From assembly GCF_032854445.1 (NCBI RefSeq), contig NC_088299.1, positions 15,367,608 through 15,431,607 on the forward strand: a stretch of 64,000 bases of DNA, in the 5' to 3' direction. Below the pieces are notes generated by a model that did no database searches, had not been told where the DNA came from, and worked only from the letters and a program-made list of their open reading frames with translations. Source of the stretch: Liolophura sinensis (taxonomy: Eukaryota > Mollusca > Polyplacophora > Chitonida > Chitonidae). The position numbers and the translations under genes were made by a program. The first letter of the stretch is position 1; the number at the start of each line of letters is the position of its first letter. This document shows, piece by piece, positions 55,205 through 64,000 of the stretch.

Positions 55205-55410
55205 TATAAAGTAGGAAATTATGACGAATTCATGCAAAAAGCTGAAAGTTTTGTGAAAGTTTCAAAATCATATACCATGCTAGTTTACAAGTTGTCGATG
55301 ATCAAAGTATGTATAGCAATTGCGCCTTGATTGTATATCCAGCCTGGTAATTCAACACGACGAACATACAGCCCGTGGTCCCAGATGAATTCGAATCAGA
55401 CGGTTATGAT
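55205..55410. repeat. R1 copy, first half (interrupted)
   Basis: ATACCATGCTAGTTTACAAG, TGCGCCTTGATTGTATATCC and GGTAATTCAACACGACGAAC match 46930-47040. The copy is interrupted by two SINE-B insertions and resumes at 56086. Confidence 0.7.
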
Positions 55411-55690
55411 TGAGTGAGTGCTTGGAGTTCAACAATTTTTCAGTCATATGACGACGAAGGAATCCTTAGGGTGTGTATGTAATATGCCTCCTTGTCGCAG
55501 GACGGATTTCCACCGCTCTTTTATCTAGTGCTGCTTCACTGAGACGCCTTACCGAAGGCAAGTAAGCCGCCCCGCCCGAGCCATTATACTGATACGAGTC
55601 AACCAGTAGTTGCACTATCCCCTTCATGCTGAACGCCAAGAGCAGCTTCCTCTTTTAAAGTCGTAGGTGTGACTCGATCCAGGATGACAG
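55411..55690 (-). mobile_element. SINE-B copy
   Basis: GTGAGTGCTTGGAGTTCAAC, TCAGTCATATGACGACGAAG, TGCTGCTTCACTGAGACGCC and CCGAAGGCAAGTAAGCCGC: the inverted body. The tRNA-like head is replaced by GACTCGATCCAGGATGACAG, a diverged B-box end. Confidence 0.85.
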
Positions 55691-55744
55691 CTATGAAGTA
55701 GAGCGAGTCTCAACACTAGTGAGATTTATTTCGAAGAGCGAGGG

Positions 55745-56065
55745 AATGAGTGCTTGGGGTTTAACGTCGTACTCAACAATTTTTCTGTCATATGACGACG
55801 AAGGAATCCTTAGGGTGTGTATGTAATGTGCCTCCTTGTCGTAGGACGAATTTCCACCGCTCTTTTATCTAGTGCTGCTTCACTGATACGACTTACCGAA
55901 GGCAAGTAATTGCCCCGCCCATTATACTGATACGGGTCAACCAGTCGTTACACTATCCCCTTCATGCTGAACGCCAAGCGAAGAAGCTGGAGCGACCTCT
56001 TTTAAAATCTTAGGTGTGACTCGACCCAGGATGACAGTTATGAAGTTGAGCGAGTCCCAGCACTG
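55745..56065 (-). mobile_element. SINE-B copy, second of a pair
   Basis: GAGTGCTTGGGGTTTAACGT, CTGTCATATGACGACGAAGG, TGCTGCTTCACTGATACGAC and GTGTGACTCGACCCAGGATG. It is almost the same as the copy at 55411, including the AGGATGACAG and TTATGAAGT ends, so the pair may be a segmental duplication rather than two insertions. Confidence 0.85.
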
Positions 56066-56085
56066 GTCAGATTTATTTAGAAGAG

Positions 56086-56320
56086 AATTTTACTCATTGT
56101 AAAACTAAAGAAAGTTAGCGTGAAAGAATTTAACTCGAATACCTTTTGGCGTTTAATTGGAATACCTTTTTCCTCTTCTGAAATGGTTGTCATAGTCACA
56201 ATGGATAGGATCTAATAAAATGCTATATATGCAGAACTCTCCGCGATACTGCCATCCACGTAAGAATAATTTACAATGTTAAAACTGAAACTGTCTCTCT
56301 GGTCGTTAAGTCGGCCTGAT
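56086..56320. repeat. R1 copy, second half
   Basis: GAGAATTTTACTCATTGTAA, AACTAAAGAAAGTTAGCGTG, AATTTACAATGTTAAAACTG and GAAACTGTCTCTCTGG follow the order of 47130-47370. Confidence 0.68.
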
Positions 56321-56919
56321 CTGACAAATTGCTGGCAGTTATGAGCAAATCACGGAGTATTTCTGACAGAAATGACATGTATGCAAAGTCATCGCCATAA
56401 TAGTGTTTCAATTGCAACGTGGTACATTCGGGTTATTTTCTGCTTTGGAGGAGCAAGCGACCAATTGACAAAAACGAAATAATTAACTATATGCATACTG
56501 ATCGCCTAAGAAAATGACAAAAGAGTTCGCATAATCATACATGAAACACATGCTCCTCGCATACAGATCTGCGCAGACCAGCACAAGAGACATATTCAAG
56601 GAGAGATATGGACAGATACAGTACAGGACCTACAGTATCCGTGTGAACAGATATGAAGGACGAGTATAAAGGCTACACATTAAGCCACAGCGACATGATA
56701 GAAAATAGTTTCAAACGAGGCTGTGGACGGGAGTGTATACCAACATAAAGACATTCTGCGATACACATTAAAACCAAATGTTTTCTTATATAATACTATG
56801 TTATATATAAGACATACATGTTGGGTCTGCTCCTCTGGACCTATAGTGATACTGAAAACCCGAGCAAACATAACCAGTGGTCAACTATCACTATCCATAT
56901 CCTCTCCGCCCGTACACAG
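56321..56919. other. No supported gene
   Basis: Short ORFs at 56680 (minus) and 56723 (plus) overlap and are unrecognised. Confidence 0.3.
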
Positions 56920-57036
56920 GAAGGTCTCTGAGCAACTTGCGGGCGGTCGTGGGTTTCCCGCCACCATAATGCTGGCCGTTGTCGTATCAGTGAAATATTT
57001 TAGAGTGCGGCGTAAAACACCAATCAAATAAATAAA
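56920..57036 (+). mobile_element. SINE-A copy with internal deletion
   Basis: AGGAAGGTCTCTGAGCAACT, GGCGGTCGTGGGTTTCCC joined directly to GCCACCATAATGCTGGCCG (the TCTGCCCGG block is missing), then GTGCGGCGTAAAACACC and an (AAAT)n tail. Confidence 0.85.
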
Positions 57037-57447
57037 TCACTCCCCATCTTGCTGTTTAAGAGCAATAGGCCAAGTACTTGACAACTCGGTGGCATTATGA
57101 TGTAACAGTGTGGGGCTGTCCGGTGTTGATATGTTTTTAATCTCATTTGCATAAAGAAGACAGATAATGTATTGGACTTGAGAGATATACCAAGAAGAGG
57201 TACAGGTAATTGACCACATTTTTGATGAGAGTTTTTAAAGGACTGGATTAGAAGTCGCTTCCCACTTTTGCAAGGTGAAATTAGTACTTTCAGGACATGA
57301 TTTATTTATTTTTAGGAAGACCAGTATACTAGGTTTGGGTTGTAAAAGCATATCAACTGGGCTGTACAGACTATAAATCCCTTTGTTGCAAGTAATATCG
57401 AAATGTTTAGAACCACTGTTTATTCATCATCTGAGCGTCCGTTTCGG

Positions 57448-57772
57448 GAGCGGTAGATCCAAGGTCAATCCTGGGTCGAGTCACACCTAAGACCTTAAAA
57501 CAGGAAGTTGTAACTTCCTTGCTTGGCGTTCAGCATGAAGGGGATAGTGCAACAACTGGTTGACCCGTATCGGTATAATGGCTCGGGCGGGGCGGCTTAC
57601 TTGCCTTAGGTAAACCGTCTTATTGAAGCAGCACTAGATAAAAGAGTGGTGGAAGTCCATCCTACAAAAATGAGGCACATTACATGCACTCTAAGGATTC
57701 CTTCGTCGTCATATAACTGAAAAATTGTTAAGTACGACGTTAAACCTCAAACACTCACTCACTCGATCTTTA
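57448..57772 (+). mobile_element. SINE-B copy
   Basis: GAGCGGTAGATCCAAGGTCA, ATCCTGGGTCGAGTCACACC, TTGCTTGGCGTTCAGCATGA, GGCGGCTTACTTGCCTTAGG, TGAAGCAGCACTAGATAAA and a CACTCACTCACT end. The head starts within the A-box, so it is slightly 5'-truncated. Confidence 0.88.
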
Positions 57773-58185
57773 TTCACGCTTTAGAAGGGTAAGATTAATT
57801 TTTATAGAACTGCCAAACCAGTGGAACACTGTTTTATGGATAAATGTATTACAATTCATCCACAGAATACAAACACCTGTTATACATTTGATATTTAAAT
57901 GGATAGATTTTAAGGTGTTGAGTAAAAAAAGTTATATATGAAGCATTACAGCTCCGAAAATTTTATTCATTTGGAAATATATAAAATCACATTGAATAAT
58001 ACTAGTATCGTTCGATGACAATATCGGTAAGTCTCTAAAGTTTCGCGGAAAATATGTAGGAAATAGGACGTAGGTAGCTAACTTCAGTCCGGTCATTATC
58101 TACTTAGGAATGCAAGCGGACAAAACTGTAGGTTATCTTTATACAATTATCTCCTTTAGAACGTTAGAAGTGAATCCTGTCAGGC
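57773..58185. other. 5' flank of the LINE, no feature seen
   Basis: AT-rich, nothing recognised. Confidence 0.35.
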
Positions 58186-58189
58186 TCCT

Positions 58190-58835
58190 AACCTACCATC
58201 AGGTCTCTGCTTCCAAGCCATCAACTTCCGTCTCCCCCCGTGGGGTTTCCGGGGAGATAAGAATAGAACCTCAGCCCTCTAGGCAAGCTTGTCGTAAGAG
58301 TCGACTAACCTAGAGCTCTCCTGTGTGAGCCCGGTGATTATAATAGGCTCACATCTTCTCGGTTGTGTGAGAGGCAACCGGGGAGCGACCTGTTTGCCGT
58401 GGGTTGCGATCCGTAATCTCCGAGGACGGGATCCTGGTGGCTGAGGGCGGGTTGGTCTTGCGAGATCCTCACGCCCAACACGTCACTTTGGCCCTTACTT
58501 GGAGAGAGACGGGACGTCGGATGGGCCCGGTCCGATCAATCGGCTTGGTCATGTCTTGCCTCTGCGTTGTCCCAGAATTTCTCCATAACACCACTCAATA
58601 AAGAATAAATGTTATTTCTGAAATTTCGTTTGCGGGACTACGCTTTGAAGCGGTGGCTCATGGGTCAATCGAGTAGATTGAATTTAACCTTTGGTATAAA
58701 TCAATCTGTTCAAGTATACCTCATATGGAATTCCTTGATGTCTTCCCTGCCGGGTATTCCAGGTTCAGGCATCGCCCTTGTTGGCACTCCGTGGTGGGTG
58801 GGGAACATATGGGGTGAATTTTTAATACATATATA
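58190..58835 (+). promoter_or_regulatory. Putative LINE 5' UTR / internal promoter region
   Basis: Markedly more GC-rich than the neighbourhood (CGTGGGGTTTCCGGGGAGAT, GTGAGAGGCAACCGGGGAGC, GGGACGTCGGATGGGCCCGG). LINEs of this group carry an internal promoter in the 5' UTR; here the boundaries and any promoter motif are inferred from position only. Confidence 0.45.
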
Positions 58836-58837
58836 AT

Positions 58838-60196
58838 GAGTTCCATAAACAACTCTCTAATGGTTCAAATATATCTATCCGAACTTCCTCCCAGGACATT
58901 TCAGGTGCTGATAAAAAGAGGAAATTGGAAGTTTTATCTGATTCGCTTGATAATAAACAGGACAATTGGCCGGCTTTTATCGTTCTCTCCACTAGGAGTG
59001 AACAGAAGCCGGCCTTAAAAATTCATCCTTTTCTTCTAAAAAGGGCTTTAGAAGGCGCAGCAGGTACTTTAAAAACTGTGAAAAAACTACAATCCGGGGA
59101 CATTCTCATCGAATGTTTCCGGAAACAACAATCCAAAAATTTGTTATCTCTGAAGAAAATCTCTGATATATCTGTTTATACATCCCCTCACAATTCCCTG
59201 AACAGCTGTCAGGGAATAATACGTGATAGGGATGGTGATATCATTGATTTATCCGAAGAAGAAATTTGTTCTGAATTGAAACCACAGGGTGTTGCCAGAG
59301 TGAAGCGTTTCACAACAAAAAAAGCTGGCAACATCATCAAATTAAATACATACCTTTTGACCTTCAACAGTACGTCTCTACCATCCTGTATCTACATTGG
59401 CCCGTATAGGGTTAATGTCGATTTATATATCCCTAACCCTACACGGTGTTTTACTTGCCACAAATTTGGCCACGGCAAGGGCCAATGCAAAAATAAACTT
59501 GTTTGTTTCAGATGTGGCAGCGAAGGTCATGATGGTTTCGACTGTAGCAGCACAGCAAAGTGCTGCAATTGCAGTGGAGATCACATGGCCTCCTCTAGAG
59601 ACTGTCCGCTTTTCCTTAAGGAAAAACAAATAATAAATTTAAAAACAGAAAACAATATCTCTTATCAGGAGGCCCGCAAATTGGCCTCCCTTTCTAATAA
59701 TTTCCCGCAGCCTTCGTTTGCCAATGTGGTCAAGCGGGTAGCATCTGTTGCTACCCAAACTTCACTGACTTGGCCCATTGGAAACGACAAACCTAGTTCT
59801 ATAGTCTTAGAGCCTTCTGCTCAACCTGCCCGTAATTCCTGTTCAACCCAGACCAATACAGTAAATCAAAAAACCCCAGTAAATAACACACAACAAACTG
59901 ATAGACCTGAACCTAATCAAACCAAAAACAAAGCTGCCAAAAGTAAATCTGAAAATCAATCTCATAATGAAAATCATAAACCTAGTGGTCCCACGGAACG
60001 TCCCTCTAAGGCCACTAGGGACCCTGTCCAAACTTTTAATAGGTTTGGATCGTTGGAGGACGTTGCTCCTTCAACATCAGATGCGGATGTGATGGATACA
60101 TCACCCGCACCAGGGGGATCTTCCAGCCGATCTCCACGGAAGGGTCGTCCGCGGTCCAAACACAAAGACAAATCCCCCATACGCCTCCCTCCATAA
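58838..60196 (+). CDS. LINE ORF1 (gag-like nucleic-acid-binding protein)
   Basis: The frame is open from about 58826 to TAA at 60194-60196. It contains DKKRKLEVLSDSLDNKQ, an RRM-like or gag N-terminal part (NWPAFIVLSTRSEQK, LKTVKKLQSGDILIE), then three zinc knuckles: CFTCHKFGHGKGQC and CFRCGSEGHDGFDC (both C-x2-C-x4-H-x4-C) and CCNCSGDHMASSRDC (C-x2-C-x3-H-x6-C). The C-terminal third is low-complexity, Pro/Ser/Lys-rich. No ATG lies in frame upstream. An ATG at 58836 is in another frame, so a single-base indel near 58865 probably disconnects the start. The protein would coat the element RNA and help target-primed reverse transcription. Confidence 0.88.
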   Translation, partial: EFHKQLSNGSNISIRTSSQDISGADKKRKLEVLSDSLDNKQDNWPAFIVLSTRSEQKPALKIHPFLLKRALEGAAGTLKTVKKLQSGDILIECFRKQQSKNLLSLKKISDISVYTSPHNSLNSCQGIIRDRDGDIIDLSEEEICSELKPQGVARVKRFTTKKAGNIIKLNTYLLTFNSTSLPSCIYIGPYRVNVDLYIPNPTRCFTCHKFGHGKGQCKNKLVCFRCGSEGHDGFDCSSTAKCCNCSGDHMASSRDCPLFLKEKQIINLKTENNISYQEARKLASLSNNFPQPSFANVVKRVASVATQTSLTWPIGNDKPSSIVLEPSAQPARNSCSTQTNTVNQKTPVNNTQQTDRPEPNQTKNKAAKSKSENQSHNENHKPSGPTERPSKATRDPVQTFNRFGSLEDVAPSTSDADVMDTSPAPGGSSSRSPRKGRPRSKHKDKSPIRLPP

Positions 60197-60198
60197 TG
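60194..60198 (+). promoter_or_regulatory. TAATG stop-start overlap between LINE ORF1 and ORF2
   Basis: The ORF1 stop TAA (60194-60196) and the ORF2 start ATG (60196-60198) share one base. The same UAAUG arrangement in the silkworm element SART1 supports ORF2 translation by termination-reinitiation. Whether it does so here is inference. Confidence 0.7.
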
Positions 60199-61836
60199 TC
60201 TTCTTTAGACAAAATTATACAGTGGAATTGTCGAGGCCTTAAGGTAAATTTTATTGAGAAAACACAACTTGTTCAGTCATTAAATCCTATTGCCCTTTGT
60301 CTTCAGGAAACTCACCTGAAGACATCTGACAAAGATAAATTTTCTCTTAAAAATTATTCATTATACAGCACTTACTCAAATGAAGAAGAGCGAGCTGCAG
60401 GCGGCTCTTCGATCTTCATAAATAACAACATTATACACAGCCCTGTTGCTCTGCATACAGAGCTTCAGGCTGTGGCCGTGCGTGTTTCATTGTCTGAAAC
60501 AATCACGTTATGTTCAGTGTATATTCCTCCTAACATTTCTTTGTCAGCTTTACAGTTACATAATCTAATAGAACAATTGCCAAAACCGTTTATAATACTG
60601 GGTGATTTTAATTCCCATAACCCCCTATGGGGCAGTAATACCATAAATAATAAGGGCAAGATAGCCGAAGACTTCTTATCGAAGAAGGAACTGTGTTATT
60701 TCAATGATGGTTCTAATACCTATTTACATCTGGGTAATGGCACTTATTCTGCTATCGATCTCACTATCGCGGATCCATCACTTCTCCTGGATTTTTCTTG
60801 GAAGGTGTATGATGATCTTTGTGGTAGTGACCATTTTCCTATTATCCTAGAGCATCTCACGTCTAATTCTTTAGAACGTATAACTAGGTGGAAGTTCGAT
60901 AAGGCAGACTGGATGGCATTTGAGATGTTCTGTGAGGCTGACATCACTCCAGAGAATCTCAATGCTGCAGAAGATCCTCTTTTAAAGTTTAATGAACTTA
61001 TATTAACAGCAGCTGATAGAACCATACCTAAGACCTCAACAAATCCAAAATCCAAAAGAAAACCCTGGTACGACGATGACTGTCGCAAAGCCATAAAGGA
61101 TCGCAAAAAGGCCGAGCGCAGATTTAATCATTGTCCCGATAATAATAATTTAAACCAGGTCCGTACATTCGGAGCTAAGGCTCGCCGATTAATTAAGTCT
61201 AAGAGACGTTCTTGTTGGCGGAACTTTGTTTCAGGCATGACGTCAAAAACACCCATGCGTAAGGTCTGGAACATGGTTCAGAAGCTTAAGGGCAAAAGCA
61301 ACAAAGCCAAAATTCAGCATTTAAAAGATGGCGATACCCTATTAACATCGCCATCTGAAATAGCGAATAAACTAGCTGAAACAATATCTCAGAAATCTTC
61401 TTCTGAGAATTACACTTCTGAGTTTCGACGTATTAAAAAACATAAGGAGAAAACTAAATTACCTTTTTCTTCTAAGAATTTAGAAGATTATAATCGTCGT
61501 TTTTCAATTGAGGAACTTAAAACTTCTCTTAAAAAGGCACACGATACTGCGTGTGGCCCTGATAATATATATTATAAGCTTCTGAATCATTTACCATCTG
61601 AGCCACTTGAGACTCTCTTAGATTTACTTAATGACATTTGGAAAACTGGTAATTTTCCGCCGACTTGGAGGGAGGTGTGTATTATCCCAGTCCCTAAACC
61701 GGGTAAGGATCATACTGATCCAAATAATTACTGTCCCATAGCTCTTACCAGCTGCGTCTGTAAGACTATGGAACGGATGATAAATGATAGGCTATCTAAT
61801 ATACAATGTGTTTTCATCAAGGTCGATCTACTTTAG
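60196..61836 (+). pseudogene. LINE ORF2 part 1: endonuclease and start of reverse transcriptase
   Basis: Starts at the TAATG overlap. The endonuclease (residues 1-220) keeps its catalytic set: IIQWNCRG, CLQETHLK (Glu near 38), ILGDFNSHNPLWGS (136-143), SAIDLTIAD and GSDHFPIIL (His near 213). After a basic linker (KSKRKPWYDDDCRKAIKDRK) the RT opens with HDTACGPDNIYYKLL and VCIIPVPKPGKDHTDPNNYC, then LTSCVCKTMERMINDRL. At about 61800 the frame shifts, and some 10 residues normally present between NDRL and the next block are missing, so translation ends at VFIKVDLL. Confidence 0.9.
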
Positions 61837-62216
61837 ATCACCTTGTCCGTTTCGAAACTTTTATTCGTGACGGTTTTATTAATAATGAACATGTGGTGTC
61901 GATATTTTTTGACCTTGAAAAGGCCTACGACACCACATGGAAATATGGTATTTTAAAGGACCTTTCTGATATGGGTCTTAAAGGCCGCTTACCATCATTT
62001 ATATCCGAATTTCTATCTGATCGTCAGTTTAAGGTACGGGTGGGGTCCACTCTTTCTGATTCGCATGAGCAGGAGATGGTTGTTCCCCAGGGCAGTATTC
62101 TTTCGCCAACACTGTTCAGCATAAAAATTAATAGCTTAGCTAAAACGTTGACATCTGGCACTGAGGGTTCTTTATACGTAGATGATTTTCTCATATGCTA
62201 CCGTGCTAAAATATGA
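61806..62216 (+). pseudogene. LINE ORF2 part 2: reverse transcriptase core
   Basis: Continues the RT in another frame: FHQGRSTLDHLVRFETFI, SIFFDLEKAYDTTWKYGIL (motif A, catalytic Asp), VVPQGSILSPTLFSIKINSL (motif B) and SLYVDDFLICY (motif C, catalytic DD). All catalytic Asp residues are present. It ends by frameshift at about 62205. Confidence 0.92.
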
Positions 62217-62893
62217 ATAACATCGAGCGGCAACTGCAGCTTTGTCTCAACAAGATTGAGAAATGGGCAGTTGCCAACGGTTTTAGATTTTCTACATCTA
62301 AAACCGTCGGTATGCATTTCTGTAATAAACGGAAACTTCATCTAGACCCTGAGCTTAAATTTTGTGGAGAACCAGTGAAGATTGTTGGGGAAAATAAATT
62401 TTTAGGGGTTATATTTGATAAAAAATTATCCTTTATACCTCATATAAAAATGCTTAAAGCTAAATGTACAAAGGCTCTCGATATAATTAAGGTCGTGTCT
62501 AGTACCGATTGGGGTGCTGACCGATCAGTTTTACTTAATTTATATCGTTCTCTGGTGAGGTCTAAATTGGACTATGGGTCCATCATTTATGGTTCTCCAA
62601 GGAAATCCTATCTTAAAATGTTGGATCCCGTCCATCACCAAGGTTTGAGGCTCAGCCTTGGTGCATTTAGAACTTCACCAGTAGAAAGTTTATACGTCGA
62701 AGCTAATGAGCCTTCTTTACATCTCAGGCGTATAAAACTATGCCTTCAATATACTACAAAGCTTAAAGCACACCTAACAAACCCTGCTTATGACTGTGTT
62801 TTCAATCCGTTATATGTAGACAAATATAACAAATGTCCTAATAAGATTCCTTCGTTCGGTCTTCGTGTTCGGGACCATGTTGTGGAGAGCTGA
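62213..62893 (+). pseudogene. LINE ORF2 part 3: reverse transcriptase thumb and connection
   Basis: MNNIERQLQLCLNKIEKWA, RFSTSKTVGMHFCNKR, FLGVIFDKKLSFIPHIKML, SLVRSKLDYGSIIYGSPRKS and HHQGLRLSLGAFRTSPVESL: the conserved thumb blocks of I/jockey-group RTs. It ends in SFGLRVRDHVVES by a frameshift near 62880, after which the next part resumes with ADIELENIAP. Confidence 0.9.
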
Positions 62894-63860
62894 CATCGAG
62901 CTTGAGAATATAGCTCCGGTTTCTTTACCGGAGTCTCCTCCCTGGCTTCTCTCACAACCTAAATTGATATTTGATCTACGTAAACATAACGAAAGAAATA
63001 CGAATCCTCTAATAATTCAGCAAAGTTTTTCTGAGATAAAGGCTAATTATCCAGATTATAAATTTATATATACTGACGGGTCGAAGGATGGGGAGAAGGT
63101 TGCGGCTGCGGCTGTCTTAGAACAGCGGGTCACTTCTCTTCGTCTTCCATCCTCATCTTCAATCTTTTCTGCAGAGGCCAGAGCTATACTTCTGGCTTTG
63201 TCATATGTTTCTGCTGGGCATGCCCAGAGGGCTGTGATCTGCACGGACTCGCTCTCTTGCCTTTTGGCAATTCAGAATAATAAATTTAAAAATCCTTCCA
63301 TCCTTGAGATATTAGCCGTACATAAAAATCTAATTAAAAGAGGTAAAGATATTGTATTCTGTTGGATACCAAGTCACATTGGTATCCATGGAAACACAGT
63401 TGTGGACAGGGAGGCGAAAGCTGCCCTTAATAAACCCATATCGAAGATGAAAATTTGTTACACTGATTTTAGATCTCATATTCTTAAATATATTCGTCGC
63501 CTTTGGCAGGGTGAATGGGATTTGCAGATCCACAACAAACTGCATGCTATTCATCCTGTCATTGGCAATAATTCTTATACTCTTAATAGGTCTCGTAGGG
63601 ACCAAGTAGTTCTAACAAGGTGCCGTATTGGGCATTCTAGTCTAACACACAATTTTATCCTAGATGGGAGCAGTGCTCCTGAGTGTGTTGGTTGTAATGC
63701 CCAGTACGGCATGAAACATATTCTCGTTGACTGTGTGGACTTTGCTCATATTAGGCAAAGATTCTACACAGTCAGCTCTATATTTGATTTATTTGACAGT
63801 GTCGCTGGCGATACTGTCATTAATTACTTAAAACATATTGGATTATATCATCAGATATAA
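62865..63860 (+). pseudogene. LINE ORF2 part 4: RNase H and tail domain
   Basis: FIYTDGSKDGEKVAAAAVL (first Asp), FSAEARAILLALSY (Glu), VICTDSLSCLLAIQ (Asp) and IPSHIGIHGNTVVDREAKA (last Asp): a complete RNase HI catalytic set. The tail RRDQVVLTRCRIGHSSLTH and CVGCNAQYGMKHILVDC (C-x2-C-x7-H-x4-C) is the usual C-terminal zinc-binding motif of such elements. Stop TAA at 63858-63860. This RNase H is what separates the I group from CR1 and most jockey elements. Confidence 0.92.
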
Positions 63861-64000
63861 TGTCATTTTTATTTCACATAGATATTTCTAGTTCATATAT
63901 ACATATTAAAATTTCAAAAGCTTTGTGGTTTTCAAGTTTTTAAAGAGCTTTGATTGTTTTACCTAGTTTTAAACATGTCTGTCATTTTTCATTTGTTTTG
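63861..64000 (+). other. LINE 3' region, end not visible
   Basis: AT-rich sequence after the ORF2 stop. No poly-A or simple-repeat tail is seen before the window ends, so the 3' terminus may lie beyond. Confidence 0.5.

Larger units (their letters stand above)
58190..63930 (+). mobile_element. I-group non-LTR retrotransposon, nearly full length
   Basis: A GC-richer 5' leader (about 58190-58835), zinc-knuckle ORF1 (58838-60196) and an ORF2 with endonuclease, reverse transcriptase and RNase H (60196-63860), then an AT-rich 3' end whose limit is not visible before the window edge. EN plus RT plus RNase H places it in the I superfamily (I, Nimb, Ingi and relatives). Mollusc Nimb-like elements are the best guess. 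ORF2 has three frameshifts and an apparent loss of about 10 residues, so the copy is dead but young-looking: its catalytic residues are all retained. A 5'-truncated relative lies at 44044-44485. Confidence 0.92.

Noticed and set aside
1-64000. CRISPR array or bacterial operon
   Set aside because: Repeats are contiguous minisatellites without unique spacers, and the genes are intron-split and eukaryotic.

Overview
The window looks like animal nuclear DNA, most probably from a marine mollusc or a related lophotrochozoan. It is AT-rich. Genes are split into short exons with GT-AG borders and multi-kilobase introns. The spaces are filled with SINEs, foldback elements, non-LTR retrotransposons, a Penelope-like element, a Tc1-type remnant and an unusual number of minisatellites. 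There is no operon, CRISPR array or prokaryotic gene organisation. Placing it in the molluscs is inference from repeat families; no taxonomic marker is present.

Only two host genes are recognisable, both on the minus strand. The first (about 2.6-6.1 kb) encodes a protein with cyclic-nucleotide-binding domains, closest in architecture to CNBD2-type proteins. Three exons can be placed with matching splice phases. The second is a secreted alkaline phosphatase gene stretched over 21.4 kb (42974 down to 21603). Its signal-peptide exon at 42.9 kb joins in phase to the metal-site exon at 33 kb across a 9.7-kb intron. The nucleophile exon (32.1 kb), a SINE-truncated exon (31.6 kb), a late exon (23.8 kb) and the terminal exon (21.7 kb) follow. 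The exons for the central region and for the second cluster of metal-binding residues were not found, so this copy is probably decayed.

Layout: 1-2.2 kb, two minisatellites (42 and 43 bp). 2.6-6.1 kb, cNMP-domain gene. 6.4-13.1 kb, foldback elements, SINEs and a decayed minisatellite. 14.3-15.9 kb, remnant of an unclassified transposon ORF. 17.6-20.3 kb, SINEs and a 15-bp-unit array with a 153-bp higher-order repeat. 21.6-43 kb, alkaline phosphatase locus, whose introns hold a degenerate unclassified transposon ORF (24.3-27.6 kb), a 39-bp minisatellite, microsatellites and a Penelope-like reverse transcriptase (36.5-38.5 kb). 44-47.8 kb, truncated LINE, microsatellite, 22-bp array and repeat copies. 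48.65-50.15 kb, a 54-bp minisatellite open on both strands. 50.2-57.8 kb, mosaic of LINE, LTR, Tc1 and SINE remnants. 58.2-63.9 kb, a nearly full-length I-group non-LTR retrotransposon with zinc-knuckle ORF1, and endonuclease, reverse transcriptase and RNase H in ORF2, broken by three frameshifts.

No coherent new biological system was found. The best leads are the TAATG stop-start overlap of the retrotransposon, the SINE insertion inside a phosphatase exon, a recurring unclassified repeat of several hundred bp (called R1 here), two unclassified transposon proteins, and the concentration of frame-preserving minisatellites.
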